Positions 41,786-51,051 of a stretch of 64,000 nucleotides of DNA are shown piece after piece. Below the pieces are notes generated by a model, which did no database searches, was not told where the DNA came from, and was given only the letters and a program-made list of their open reading frames with translations. The position numbers and the translations under genes are program-made. Each line of letters opens with the position of its first letter. Positions within the stretch are counted from its first letter, which is position 1. Origin of the DNA: Streptomyces bottropensis ATCC 25435 (GTDB lineage Bacteria > Actinomycetota > Actinomycetes > Streptomycetales > Streptomycetaceae); the NCBI RefSeq assembly GCF_000383595.1, contig NZ_KB911581.1, positions 1 through 64,000 of the forward strand, given 5' to 3'.

Positions 41786-42133
41786 ATGCAATCCGGATCT
41801 GGTGTGCCCACGGTCGAGGTCGGAGACCTCAAGGACGACGACTTCCTGCTGGACGTCCGGGAGGACGACGAGTGGCAGGCGGGTCACGCCGAAGGGGCGC
41901 TGCACGTTCCCATCAGTGAGTTCGTGTCGCGCTACGGCGAGGTGACCGAGGCGGCTCCGCAGGACGGCAGGATTCATGTGATCTGTCGTTCGGGCGGTCG
42001 TTCGGCGCAGGTCACCATGTATCTCGTCCAGCAGGGCATCGACGCCGTGAACGTGGACGGCGGCATGCAGATGTGGGCGGCAGCCGGCCGCCCGGTGGTG
42101 GACGACAAGGGCGGGGCCGGGTTCGTTCTCTAG
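41786..42133 (+). CDS. Single-domain rhodanese
   Basis: 115 aa. Motifs FLLDVREDDEWQAGHAEGA, active-site loop CRSGGRS (Cys near residue 74) and YLVQQGIDAVNVDGGMQMW. Persulfide sulfurtransferase fold, cytosolic; physiological acceptor unknown. GTG at 41780 in frame is an alternative start adding two residues. Confidence 0.94.
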   Translation: MQSGSGVPTVEVGDLKDDDFLLDVREDDEWQAGHAEGALHVPISEFVSRYGEVTEAAPQDGRIHVICRSGGRSAQVTMYLVQQGIDAVNVDGGMQMWAAAGRPVVDDKGGAGFVL

Positions 42134-42196
42134 GGAGGACTGGGGGAACACCTGGGGGACGTCTCCCTGGGGGCAGGTGCCGGACCGTGGGCGCGT

Positions 42197-42227
42197 GGGG
42201 CGCGCAGACAGGACGTACGCGCGCCCC
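42197..42227. terminator. Hairpin between rhodanese and acyl-CoA dehydrogenase genes
   Basis: GGGGCGCGC (42197-42205) and GCGCGCCCC (42219-42227) are perfect complements with a 13-base loop, between two convergent genes. Confidence 0.65.
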
Positions 42228-42248
42228 AGGGTGTGGTGTGCGCGGCCC

Positions 42249-43445
42249 TCAGCCCAGGGGGTGGGCAGCCAGAAGGTCACCCAGTGCCTCTTCGTGGGCC
42301 GCCGCGGGGCCGAGCGACAGTTCCAGGTGCTTGGCCCAGGCGTGATAGCGGTGCAGGGGGTAGTCGACGTCCGCGCCGAAACCCCCGTGCAGATGCTGTG
42401 CGGTCTGCACGACCCGTCGTACGCCCTCCGAGGCCCAGATCTTGGCCACCGAGACGTCTCCGGCGGCGGGCAGCGCACCCCCCGCCCCGGAAGTGATCCG
42501 CCAGGCGGCCTGCCACAGCGTCGCCTCCATCGCACGCAGGTCGATGAAGCGGTCGGCGGCCTGGACGGCGACGGCCTGGAACGAGGCGATCGGGAACCCG
42601 AACTGTTCGCGCTTTCCGGCGTATTCGCTGGTCATGTCGAGTACGGCCTCACCCAGACCGAGCGCCAGCGCGCAGGTGCCGGTGGCCAGCAGCTCCCGCA
42701 GCCGCTCCCACGCCCCCTCCGCGTCGATGACGTCCCGCGCGGCGATCCGTGCCGACTCCAGCCGCAGCTCCGCGAGGCGTTCACCGCTGGTGGAGATCTG
42801 CTCGGCGAGCGTCACGCCTGGGTGGACGCGTGGAACGAGGGCGAGCATGGCCCGTCCGTCGACGGCGGCCGTGTCCTGTCCGGTCCCGTCGGGCGAGAAG
42901 CCGGGGACGACGGACTCCGGCGCGACCGTGGCGGGTACGACGACGAAGTCCGCGTGGTGCGCCCAGGGCACCGCCGTCTGCACGCCGTCCAGGACCCAGC
43001 CGCCGTCGCTGTCCCGCCGCGCGGTCACGGCGAGTTCGGCGGGGTCGTGGCCGGTGCGGCCGTGCGCGGCGACGGTGAGGACGATCTCGCCCCGGCCGAC
43101 GCGGGCGAGTAGATCCTCCTTCAGCTCCTCGCTCCCGTGCGCCTGGACGGCCACGGCGGCGGCACTGGTCTCCAGCAGCGGTCCCCTGGCCAGCACCTTG
43201 GCCGACTCGCGCAGCACCAGGCACAGCGCGATGGGGTCGAGCCCCGAACCGCCGTACGCCGGGTCCAGCAACAGGCTGAGGAGATCCGCGCCCGCGAGCT
43301 TCGCCCACAGGGGCCGGTCGAAGTCGTCGGCCACGGCCCCCGGCACGAGCGACGGGCTCGGGACGCCGTCCGGTGCCACCCCGGCGAAGACCGCCCGCGC
43401 CGCCTCGGCCGCCGCCTGCTGCTCCTCGGTGAAGGTGAAGTCCAC
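42249..43445 (-). CDS. Acyl-CoA dehydrogenase
   Basis: 398-aa flavoprotein of the acyl-CoA dehydrogenase fold. N-terminal MDFTFTEEQQAAAEAAR, KLAGADLLSLLLDPAYGGSGLDP, mid-beta domain WVLDGVQTAVPWA, C-terminal helices REQFGFPIASFQAVAVQAADR and AKIWASEGVRRVVQTAQHLHGGFG. The weakly conserved active site does not let me name a substrate. GTG start. Nearby paaN/bkd genes suggest a catabolic context, but it is a separate transcript. Confidence 0.92.
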   Translation of the reverse strand: MDFTFTEEQQAAAEAARAVFAGVAPDGVPSPSLVPGAVADDFDRPLWAKLAGADLLSLLLDPAYGGSGLDPIALCLVLRESAKVLARGPLLETSAAAVAVQAHGSEELKEDLLARVGRGEIVLTVAAHGRTGHDPAELAVTARRDSDGGWVLDGVQTAVPWAHHADFVVVPATVAPESVVPGFSPDGTGQDTAAVDGRAMLALVPRVHPGVTLAEQISTSGERLAELRLESARIAARDVIDAEGAWERLRELLATGTCALALGLGEAVLDMTSEYAGKREQFGFPIASFQAVAVQAADRFIDLRAMEATLWQAAWRITSGAGGALPAAGDVSVAKIWASEGVRRVVQTAQHLHGGFGADVDYPLHRYHAWAKHLELSLGPAAAHEEALGDLLAAHPLG

Positions 43446-43759
43446 GGTTCCGCCCTTCCGTGTCGCCGATGACAGGGCGTCAAGATAGAACAGGTTCTAG
43501 AAGAGGGGAATGGTGCGGAGCCGGCCGTCGGTCGCGCGACGGGCGAGGCGGGCGGCTGAGCGGCCGAAGCGGCTTTCGGGGAGAGGCGGACCACACCGCG
43601 CCGTAAGGTGTCCCCCGCTGTGGATAACCTCAAAGGCGCCGTGCGAGCGGTGTGACGATGTGACTGCTGTGACCATCGGGGCTGTGCCGGACGGATACGG
43701 CTGAGTAAGTTCCGGTGGGGAAGCGGACCGGGTCCGTAGGAATCGGGGAGCGGGGCGGA
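43446..43759. other. Intergenic region with a single DnaA box
   Basis: TGTGGATAA (43619-43627) is an exact inverted DnaA box. GGGGCGGA before 43760 is the ribosome site of the DUF5819 gene. No other gene seen. Confidence 0.6.
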
Positions 43760-44773
43760 ATGGACGCGAACGACGAGGTCTCGAACGCCCGGCGGGGGCC
43801 GGACGAGCCCGAGGGCTCCGACTCCGCGAGCGAGGCGGACCCGCGGGTGCAGCCGTCCCGGCAGACCCCGGACCCCGCCTCGTCCCCGGCCCAGGAGGCC
43901 GCCTCGTCCCCGGCCCAGGAGGCCGCCTCGCCGTCGGCTCCGGACCCCGTCACACCCTCGGCCCCGGCCCCCGCCTCGCCGTCGGCTCCGGACCCCGTCA
44001 CACCCTCGACGGCAGACCCCGACACGGCCTCGACGCCGGTCACCGCTCCGGACCCATCCCCGGGCCCGGAGGCCTCCGGTATGGCCGCGCTCACCCTGCC
44101 GTACCAGATCGCCGTGGCGCTGGTGCTCGCGGTCGTGGCGGTGGTGACCTGCGTCCACCTCGGGCTGGTGTTTCTCCATATCGCGCCCTCGAACACGCTG
44201 ACGAAGCAGCACGGTCGTGCGGTGGACGAGTGGGTGTATCCGGAGTTCGAGCAGAACTGGAAACTGTTCGCGCCGAACCCGTTGCAGCAGAACATCGCCG
44301 TGCAGGCGCGCGCCGAGGTCCGCACCGCCGACGGTGAGACACGCGAGACCGGCTGGTACGACCTGTCCGCGCTGGACGGCGCCGCGATCGACAGGAACCC
44401 GGTGCCGAGTCACACCCAGCAGAACGAACTGCGCCGGGCCTGGGACTTCTACGTCGCCACGCACGACAACGACCATCGCGCCACCACCTCGCGCGGCGAG
44501 CTGTCCGAGCGCTATGTGCGCCGGATCGTGGTGATGCGCCTGGACCGCGAGCGGGCCGGCGAGCCGGGCGGTGTGATCGAGCGGATCCAGCTCCGGTCCC
44601 GTACCACCAACGTGCCGGCGCCCGAGTGGAGCGAGGAAAAGGTGTCCGACAAGCCAGTCGTCCGTGAGCTGCCCTGGTGGCAGGTGACCGACGACGACCG
44701 GACGGACGCCGCCGCCGACGCGGGCAGGGCCGGCCGGTCCGCCACCGGCCGGACGGAGGCGAGCGCCGAATGA
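43760..44773 (+). CDS. DUF5819 family membrane protein
   Basis: 337 aa. Residues 1-105 are a Pro/Ser/Ala-rich cytoplasmic tail built from DNA-level repeats. One TM lies near 115-140 (YQIAVALVLAVVAVVTCVHLGL), then an extracytoplasmic domain (HIAPSNTLTKQHGRAVDEWV, FEQNWKLFAPNPLQQNIAVQ, GWYDLSALDG). The NWKLFAPNP motif is characteristic of DUF5819, which is regularly encoded beside HTTM proteins. ATG at 43760. It overlaps the HTTM start by ATGA, implying coupled production and a complex. Confidence 0.9.
   Translation: MDANDEVSNARRGPDEPEGSDSASEADPRVQPSRQTPDPASSPAQEAASSPAQEAASPSAPDPVTPSAPAPASPSAPDPVTPSTADPDTASTPVTAPDPSPGPEASGMAALTLPYQIAVALVLAVVAVVTCVHLGLVFLHIAPSNTLTKQHGRAVDEWVYPEFEQNWKLFAPNPLQQNIAVQARAEVRTADGETRETGWYDLSALDGAAIDRNPVPSHTQQNELRRAWDFYVATHDNDHRATTSRGELSERYVRRIVVMRLDRERAGEPGGVIERIQLRSRTTNVPAPEWSEEKVSDKPVVRELPWWQVTDDDRTDAAADAGRAGRSATGRTEASAE
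43877..44008 (+). repeat. Nested tandem repeats in the DUF5819 tail
   Basis: A 21-bp unit starting GCCTCGTCCCCGGCC is repeated at 43877-43897 and 43901-43921 (period 24). A 36-bp unit starting GCCTCGCCGTCGGCTCC is repeated exactly at 43925-43960 and 43973-44008 (period 48). Both are in frame and encode SSPAQEAA and SPSAPDPVTPS. Confidence 0.9.
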
Positions 44774-46065
44774 GCGGCTCCGTGACTGCGACCGACCCGG
44801 TCCGCCGAGGGAGCCCCCTCGTGCGTCTGACCGCCGCGATAGGCAACGGGATCACCCGCGTGACGGATCGCGCGCTGGGCCCGTACCAGAGCGCGATCGT
44901 CCGCATCGGCTTCTCCGCGACATGGCTGCTGTTCCTGCTGCGCGAGTTCCCGCACCGACGCGAGCTCTACGGCCCCGACGGGCCCTGGAGCTGGGAGCTG
45001 GCCCAGCAGCTGACCGCGAGCAACGACGCGTTCACGGTGCTGATGTGGTCCGACAGCATGGTGTGGTTCGAGATCGTCTACGCCGTCGCCGTACTGTCCA
45101 CCTTCCTGCTGCTGCTCGGCTGGCGCACCCGCGCCATGAGCGTGCTCTTCATGATGGGTGTGCTCTCGCTGCAGAACCGCAGCGTCTTCATGGGCGACGG
45201 CGGCGACAACGTCCTCCACCTCATGGCGATCTACCTCGTCTTCGTCCGCTGCGCCCAGGTCTGGTCGCTGGACGCGCGGCGCGCACGGCGTGGACGCGAG
45301 CGCCTGGAGCTGGACGGCGGGGCACCGGAGGACCGGGTCGGTCCCGCGCTGTGGTGCGTGCTCGGGTTCGCGCTGCTGCTGGCGACGTTCGGCGGTCTGA
45401 TCCCCGGCGGTCTGCTGGGCGGCTGGCTGACGTTCTTCTGGGGCCTCTGGGTGGTGCACGCCCTGTGGTGGGCCGCCGGGCGCGTCGCGTCGGACACCAA
45501 GCCGCGCGCGCTGCTCGACATCGTCGGCAACCTCACGCACAACGCCGCTCTCGTCGTGATCATGGCCGAAGCCTGTCTGATCTACGCGGCGGCGGGCTGG
45601 TACAAGATCCAGGGTGGGCGCTGGCAGGACGGGACGGCGGCCTACTACCCGTTCCACCTGGACTACTTCTCGCCCTGGGCCTCGCTCTCCGACCTGCTCT
45701 CGTCCAGCGGCACGATGGTGATGCTGGTGACGTACGGGACGGTGATCGTGCAGGTCGCCTTCCCGTTCACGCTGTTCAACCGGCGCGTCAAGAACGTCCT
45801 GCTGGCGGTGATGATGACCGAGCACGCCGTGATCGCCGTAGTGCTGGGGCTGCCCTTCTTCTCGCTCGCGATGATCGCCGCCGACGCCGTCTTCCTGCCC
45901 ACGTCCTTCCTGAAGCGCCTCGGCGCACTGGTGGCACGCGCGCGTGAGCGCGTCGTGCGTCGCGTCCTGCCGGGGCGCGCCCTCACGATCCCGGGCCCGC
46001 GCCGGCCACCGGTCCCCGACGAGGCGGAGGCGGCCGAGCAGGCGCACGTAGGCTTCAGGGCATGA
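44770..46065 (+). CDS. HTTM domain protein (vitamin K-dependent carboxylase-like)
   Basis: 431 aa with multiple TM segments. The HTTM fold is shared with gamma-glutamyl carboxylase. Landmarks: VRIGFSATWLLFLLREF near the start, VLHLMAIYLVFVRCAQVW, YAAAGWYKIQGGRWQDGTA, TVIVQVAFPFTLFN, EHAVIAVVLGLPFFSLAMI. The enzyme activity of bacterial HTTM proteins is mostly unknown. It is coupled to DUF5819 upstream and a SpoU methyltransferase downstream by 4-base overlaps. Confidence 0.92.
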   Translation: MSGSVTATDPVRRGSPLVRLTAAIGNGITRVTDRALGPYQSAIVRIGFSATWLLFLLREFPHRRELYGPDGPWSWELAQQLTASNDAFTVLMWSDSMVWFEIVYAVAVLSTFLLLLGWRTRAMSVLFMMGVLSLQNRSVFMGDGGDNVLHLMAIYLVFVRCAQVWSLDARRARRGRERLELDGGAPEDRVGPALWCVLGFALLLATFGGLIPGGLLGGWLTFFWGLWVVHALWWAAGRVASDTKPRALLDIVGNLTHNAALVVIMAEACLIYAAAGWYKIQGGRWQDGTAAYYPFHLDYFSPWASLSDLLSSSGTMVMLVTYGTVIVQVAFPFTLFNRRVKNVLLAVMMTEHAVIAVVLGLPFFSLAMIAADAVFLPTSFLKRLGALVARARERVVRRVLPGRALTIPGPRRPPVPDEAEAAEQAHVGFRA

Positions 46066-46937
46066 ACGATCCGGTGAGCGGACCAGCGGGCGGACCAGCG
46101 GGCGAACCGGCGGCGCGACCCGTGGCCGGCCCGGCGGGAGATGCCGAGGCCGGACGGGCGGCCGCGGAGGCCGCCCGGCCGTCGGCGGTCGGTCCCGTGG
46201 GGGCATGGCACCGCCTCGCCGCCGCCTCCGTCCTGCTCGACGGTTTCCACGCTCTGAAGCACGCCGTGCGCTTCGGCGCGCAGGTGCCGGTGGCCGTCAC
46301 CGCCGACCGCACGGCGGCCCTCGCCCTCGCCGACGACCTGGCCCCGGACGTACGGGACCGGCTCGAGGACCTCCTCCAGGAAGTCCCGGAGGAGACGTAC
46401 CGGGCCCTCGTGCCGCGCCCGCACCCCACCGCCGTCGCCGCCCTGGCCGTACGTCCCCCGCGCGCGGCCCATCTGGCGGCTCTCGCCGGTCTCCCGCGCG
46501 CCGCCCCCGTGGTCGTCCTCGACAACCCGCGCAACCTGGGCAACGCGGGTGCCGTGATCCGGCTGGCCGCCGGGTTCGGGGCGACCGGCGTGGTCACCAC
46601 GGGCACCCTGGACCCCTGGCACCCCACGGTCGTGCGCGGCGGGGCGGGTCTGCACTTCGCCACGGCCGTCGAGCGCCTGGAGGTGGCCGATCTGCCTCCC
46701 GGCCCGCTCTTCGCGCTCGACCCGGAGGGCGACGACATCCGGGGACTGAAGCTCCCGGACGACGCCGTCCTCGCGTTCGGCTCCGAGCGCAGCGGCCTGT
46801 CGACCGACCTGCGTGCCCGCGCCGACCACCTGCTGTCCCTCCCGATGCGCCCCCAGGTCTCCAGCTACAACCTGGCGACGAGCGTGGCGATGACGCTGTA
46901 CCACTGGAGCGCGGGTTCCTTCCGAGGGACGGGCTGA
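46062..46937 (+). CDS. TrmH/SpoU-family RNA 2'-O-methyltransferase
   Basis: 291 aa. A Gly/Pro/Ala-rich tail (1-45), then a substrate-binding region and the SPOUT knot: motif 1 VLDNPRNLGNAGAVIRLAAG, motif 2 LAFGSERSGLS, motif 3 MRPQVSSYNLATSVAM. It should use S-adenosylmethionine to methylate a ribose in tRNA or rRNA; target unknown. ATGA overlap with the HTTM gene. Confidence 0.93.
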   Translation: MNDPVSGPAGGPAGEPAARPVAGPAGDAEAGRAAAEAARPSAVGPVGAWHRLAAASVLLDGFHALKHAVRFGAQVPVAVTADRTAALALADDLAPDVRDRLEDLLQEVPEETYRALVPRPHPTAVAALAVRPPRAAHLAALAGLPRAAPVVVLDNPRNLGNAGAVIRLAAGFGATGVVTTGTLDPWHPTVVRGGAGLHFATAVERLEVADLPPGPLFALDPEGDDIRGLKLPDDAVLAFGSERSGLSTDLRARADHLLSLPMRPQVSSYNLATSVAMTLYHWSAGSFRGTG

Positions 46938-46974
46938 GGAAACCGAGCCGAGGGAACGCGCAGAGCGCGCGCCC

Positions 46975-48687
46975 CTAGCGGAGCGCGTCGCTGCGGACCT
47001 CGACCACCCGGAAGCGGTTGGCGACGAAGGCTCCGTCGCACAGGGCCGCGTTCGCCGCCGGGTTGCCGCCGGACCCGTGGAAGTCCGAGAACGCCGCCGT
47101 CTGGTTCACGTACACCCCGCCCGTGAGGTTCAGCGACAGCTGCGCGCACTCCTCCAGGCAGACCTCCTCGACGGCCTCGGCCACCTCGTCGGAGGTCGTG
47201 TACGCGCCGACGGTCATCGCGCCCTTCTCACCGATGGTCCGGCGCAGCAGCTCCAGCCCCTCCGCGGCCGAGTCGACGGCCACGGCGAACGACACCGGCC
47301 CGAAGCACTCGCTCAGGTAGGCGGCCTCGTCCTCCGCGCCCTCCCAGTACTTCCGCGCGCCGTCGAGCTTCACGATCACCGGTGTGCGGACGACGGCGTC
47401 CGGGAACTCGGGGTTGGTGATCTCCCGTGAGGGGAGCGCGACTTCGCCGAGCGACGCGGCCGCTTCGAGGCGGGACTTGACGTCGGGGTTCACGATCGCG
47501 CCGAGCAGCGCGTTCGCGCGCGCGTCGTCGCCCAGCAGACCGTCGACCGACCGGGCGAGGTCGGCGACGACCTCGTCGTAGGACTTGGCGCCCTGGTCGG
47601 TGGCGATGCCGTCGCGGGGGATGAGCAGGTTCTGCGGGGTGGTGCACATCTGGCCGCTGTACAGGGACAGGGAGAAGGCCAGGTTGGAGAGCATGCCCTT
47701 GTAGTCGGCGGTGGAGTCGATCAGCACCGTGTTGACGCCGGCCTTCTCGGTGTAGACCTCCGCCTGGCGGGCGTTGGCCTCCAGCCAGTCGCCGAAGGAC
47801 GTCGAGCCGGTGTAGTCGATGATGCGGATCTCGGGGCGGGTGGCCAGGTCCTTGGCGATGCCCTCGCCGGGCCGTTCGGCGGCCAGCGCGACCAGGTTGG
47901 GGTCGAAGCCGGTCTCGGCGAGGACCTCGCGGGCGACCTGGACGGTGAGGGCGAGCGGCAGCACCGCGCGCGGGTGGGGCTTCACGAGGACCGCGTTGCC
48001 GGTGGCGAGGGAGGCGAACAGGCCCGGGTAGCCGTTCCACGTGGGGAAGGTGTTGCAGCCGATGACGAGGGCGGTGCCGCGCGGCACCGGCTTGAACTTC
48101 TTGGTGAGCGCGAGCGGGTCGCGCTTGCCCTGGGGCTTGCTCCACTCCGCGGCGTCCGGGGTGCGGACCTGCTCCGCGTACGCGTACGCCACCGCCTCCA
48201 GGCCCCGGTCCTGGGCGTGCGGGCCGCCGGCCTGGAAGGCCATCATGAAGGCCTGGCCGCTGGTGTGCATGACGGCGTGGGCGAATTCGTGGGTGCGGTC
48301 GCTGATGCGCTTGAGGATCTCCATGCACACCGCGGCACGCGCCTCCGCTCCCGCGTCGCGCCACGCGCGCCGGCCCGCCCTCATGGCGGGCAGCAGCGTG
48401 TCGAGGTCGGCGTGCGGGTAGGTGACGCCCAGCTCGATGCCGTACGGCGAGACCTCGCCGCCCACCCAGTCGTCGGTGCCGGGTTGGCCGAGGTCGAGAC
48501 GGGTGCCGAGGAGGGCGTCGAAGGCTGCCTTGCCCTCGGCCATCCCCAGGCTGCCGTTCTCGCCGTAGGCCTTGGGGTGCTCGGGGTGGGGCGACCAGTA
48601 CGCGCGGGTGCGGATCGCTTCCAGCGCCTGGTCGAGGGTGGGCCGGTGCTTGGCGATCAGGGCGTGCGCGGACGGTTCGGCGGCCAT
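46975..48687 (-). CDS. paaN: Phenylacetate degradation protein PaaN (aldehyde dehydrogenase fold)
   Basis: 570 aa. NAD(P)-binding and catalytic landmarks of the ALDH fold: VIGCNTFPTWNGYPGLFAS, DYTGSTSFGDWLEANARQ, TEKAGVNTVLI, nucleophile Cys in YSGQMCTTPQNLL. PaaN is the ring-opening aldehyde dehydrogenase-type protein of actinobacterial phenylacetyl-CoA catabolism, without the hydratase half of PaaZ. ATG at 48687 follows GAGGAG. Divergent from the 3-hydroxyacyl-CoA dehydrogenase gene across a TetR-type operator. Confidence 0.93.
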   Translation of the reverse strand: MAAEPSAHALIAKHRPTLDQALEAIRTRAYWSPHPEHPKAYGENGSLGMAEGKAAFDALLGTRLDLGQPGTDDWVGGEVSPYGIELGVTYPHADLDTLLPAMRAGRRAWRDAGAEARAAVCMEILKRISDRTHEFAHAVMHTSGQAFMMAFQAGGPHAQDRGLEAVAYAYAEQVRTPDAAEWSKPQGKRDPLALTKKFKPVPRGTALVIGCNTFPTWNGYPGLFASLATGNAVLVKPHPRAVLPLALTVQVAREVLAETGFDPNLVALAAERPGEGIAKDLATRPEIRIIDYTGSTSFGDWLEANARQAEVYTEKAGVNTVLIDSTADYKGMLSNLAFSLSLYSGQMCTTPQNLLIPRDGIATDQGAKSYDEVVADLARSVDGLLGDDARANALLGAIVNPDVKSRLEAAASLGEVALPSREITNPEFPDAVVRTPVIVKLDGARKYWEGAEDEAAYLSECFGPVSFAVAVDSAAEGLELLRRTIGEKGAMTVGAYTTSDEVAEAVEEVCLEECAQLSLNLTGGVYVNQTAAFSDFHGSGGNPAANAALCDGAFVANRFRVVEVRSDALR

Positions 48688-48818
48688 GCTTGACCAACTC
48701 CTCACGTCAGACACTCTTCTTCGAGCTCTGACCTGGGCAGGAACAGAATCAGGGGGTGGCGCGGAGCGCCTCGTGCGGGGTGGTGGTGGGCGACGGGTGG
48801 GCGGACAGAGTTAGAGTA

Positions 48819-48835
48819 ACCGAACGATCGGTCGG
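48819..48835. promoter_or_regulatory. TetR-type operator between paaN and hydroxyacyl-CoA dehydrogenase gene
   Basis: ACCGAACGATCGGT (48819-48832) lies in a larger near-palindrome CCGA-a-CGATCG-g-TCGG. Its near copy ACCGAACAATCGGT occurs at 51827. The regulator is probably the TetR protein encoded at 50403. An exact DnaA box TGTGGACAA follows at 48857-48865. Confidence 0.7.
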
Positions 48836-48888
48836 GACAAGGGGGTCCGCCGCATCTGTGGACAACCCCGTGCGGGAGGATCGCGCAC

Positions 48889-50406
48889 ATGACAGGACTC
48901 GACCCCGGCAGCCCCGTGGCCGTCGTAGGCGCCGGCACCATGGGCCAGGGCATCGCCCAGGTCGCGCTGACCGCGGGCCATCTCGTACGGCTGTTCGATG
49001 CCGCGCCCGGCCGTGCGCGGGAGGCCGCCGAGGCGATCGGTGCCCGGCTCGACCGGCTCGTCGCCAAGGACCGCATGACCGGTGCCGACCGGGACGCCGC
49101 GCGCGCCCGGCTGCACGCCGCCGAGGATCTCGCCGACCTCGCGGACTGCGGTCTGGTCGTCGAGGCGATCCTGGAGCGGCTGGACGCCAAGCAGGAGCTG
49201 TTCCGCGCGCTGGAGGACCTCGTCGGCGAGGACTGCCTGCTCGCCACCAACACCTCGTCCCTGTCCGTCACGGCCATCGGCGGCGCCCTGCGCAACCCGG
49301 GCCGCTTCGTGGGCCTGCACTTCTTCAACCCCGCGCCGCTGCTGCCCCTCGTCGAGGTGGTCTCGGGCTTCGCCACCGACGTGACGTCGGCCACGCGCGC
49401 GTACGAGACGGCCCGCGCCTGGGGCAAGACGCCCGTCGCCTGCGCCGACACCCCCGGCTTCATCGTCAACCGCATCGCACGGCCGTTCTACGCCGAGGCC
49501 TTCGCGGTGTACGAGTCGCAGGCCGCCGAGCCCGTCACCATCGACGCGATCCTGCGCGAGTGCGGCGGCTTCCGGATGGGCGCCTTCGAGCTGACCGACC
49601 TGATCGGGCAGGACGTCAACGAGTCCGTCACCCACTCCGTGTGGCAGGCCTTCTTCCAGGACGTGCGCTTCACGCCCTCACTGGCCCAGCGCCGGCTCGT
49701 CGAGTCCGGCCGGCTCGGCCGCAAGACGGGCCAGGGCTGGTACGACCACACCGACGACGCCGAGCGACCCGAGCCGCACACCGCCGACCCGGTCCCGCCG
49801 CCCGCGTACGTCGTCGTCGAGGGCGACCTCGGCCCCGCCGGCGACCTGCTCGCGCTCCTGCGGGAGGCGGGCATCCCGGTCCGCGAGGACGAGGAGGACC
49901 ACGGCACCCGGCTCGTCCTGCCGAGCGGCGGCCAGTTGGCCCTCGCCGACGGGCAGACCTCAGTGGAGTTCCGGGACGTCGTCTACTTCGATCTCGCACT
50001 CGACTACCGCAGGGCCACCCGGATCGCCCTGTCCGCCTCCCAGGACACCTCGCCGCAGACCCTCACGGAGGCCATCGGTCTCTTCCAGGCGCTCGGCAAG
50101 GACGTCAGCCTCATCGGGGACGCCCCCGGCATGATCGTCGCCCGCACGGTCGCACGGATCATCGACCTCGCGCACGACGCCGTCGCCAAGGGGGTGGCCA
50201 CCAAGGAGGACATCGACACGGCGATGCGCCTGGGCGTCAACTACCCGCTGGGGCCCTTCGAGTGGAGCCGCAGGCTGGGCCGCAACTGGGCGTACGCCCT
50301 CCTGGACGACCTGCACCTGCGCGACCCCTCCGGGCGCTACGCGCCCTCGCTGGCGCTCTACCGCCACGCCTACGCCTCCGACAAGCGGGAGGGCACGTCC
50401 TCATGA
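48889..50406 (+). CDS. 3-hydroxyacyl-CoA dehydrogenase (PaaH/FadB2-like)
   Basis: 505-aa cytosolic NAD-dependent enzyme of beta-oxidation or phenylacetate catabolism. Rossmann motif VAVVGAGTMGQGIAQVA; LATNTSSLSVTAIG; catalytic His in FVGLHFFNPAPLLPLVEVV; first C-terminal domain ADTPGFIVNRIARPFYAEAF; a second, partial 3HCDH domain (about 405-500, GMIVARTVARIIDLAHDAV; GVNYPLGPFEW). Length fits the PaaH-type 480-510 aa proteins. ATG at 48889. The stop overlaps the TetR start (ATGA). Confidence 0.93.
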   Translation: MTGLDPGSPVAVVGAGTMGQGIAQVALTAGHLVRLFDAAPGRAREAAEAIGARLDRLVAKDRMTGADRDAARARLHAAEDLADLADCGLVVEAILERLDAKQELFRALEDLVGEDCLLATNTSSLSVTAIGGALRNPGRFVGLHFFNPAPLLPLVEVVSGFATDVTSATRAYETARAWGKTPVACADTPGFIVNRIARPFYAEAFAVYESQAAEPVTIDAILRECGGFRMGAFELTDLIGQDVNESVTHSVWQAFFQDVRFTPSLAQRRLVESGRLGRKTGQGWYDHTDDAERPEPHTADPVPPPAYVVVEGDLGPAGDLLALLREAGIPVREDEEDHGTRLVLPSGGQLALADGQTSVEFRDVVYFDLALDYRRATRIALSASQDTSPQTLTEAIGLFQALGKDVSLIGDAPGMIVARTVARIIDLAHDAVAKGVATKEDIDTAMRLGVNYPLGPFEWSRRLGRNWAYALLDDLHLRDPSGRYAPSLALYRHAYASDKREGTSS

Positions 50407-50993
50407 CGACCGCCAAGCGCGACACGTACACCCCCGAGACGCTGCTGTCGGTCGCGGTCCGGGTCTTCAACGAACGCGGCTACGACGGCACCTCCATGGA
50501 GCACCTCTCCAAGGCGGCCGGTATCTCCAAGTCGTCGATATACCACCACGTCACGGGCAAGGAGGAACTGCTGCGCCGGGCCGTCAGCCGGGCGCTGGAG
50601 GGTCTCTTCCAGATCCTCGACGAGGAGCCGGCGCGCTCGGGTCGCGCGGTGGAGCGCCTGGAGCACGTCGTACGGCGCATGGTCGAGGTGCTCCTCGACG
50701 AGCTTCCCTATGTGACCCTGCTGCTGCGGGTGCGCGGCAACACCGCCGCCGAGCGCTGGGCGCTGGAGCGGCGCCGCGACTTCGACCACCGGGTCGCCGA
50801 GCTGCTCAAGGCCGCGGCCGCCGAGGGCGATGTGCGCCGGGACGTGGAGGTGCGGCTCGCGACCCGGCTCGTCTTCGGCATGATCAACTCGATCGTCGAG
50901 TGGTACCGGCCGGAAGGCCGGGGCATGGGCGAGCGGGAAGTGTCCGAAGCCGTGGCCCATCTGGTCTTCTCGGGACTGCGGGCCCAGGACTGA
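50403..50993 (+). CDS. TetR/AcrR-family regulator (PaaR-like)
   Basis: 196 aa. N-terminal helix-turn-helix (about 10-55): AVRVFNERGYDGTSMEHLSK, AAGISKSSIYHHVTGKEELL. The ligand-binding helical domain follows, with VTLLLRVRGNTAAERWALER. It is coupled to the hydroxyacyl-CoA dehydrogenase gene by ATGA, so likely controls the paaN/dehydrogenase promoter; an acyl-CoA or phenylacetyl-CoA ligand is inferred from context. Confidence 0.93.
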   Translation: MTTAKRDTYTPETLLSVAVRVFNERGYDGTSMEHLSKAAGISKSSIYHHVTGKEELLRRAVSRALEGLFQILDEEPARSGRAVERLEHVVRRMVEVLLDELPYVTLLLRVRGNTAAERWALERRRDFDHRVAELLKAAAAEGDVRRDVEVRLATRLVFGMINSIVEWYRPEGRGMGEREVSEAVAHLVFSGLRAQD

Positions 50994-51051
50994 CGGACTG
51001 CGGGCGTGGGGGCTGAAGGTTGTGGACTCGGGGCTGAAGGCGTGCGGGCTC

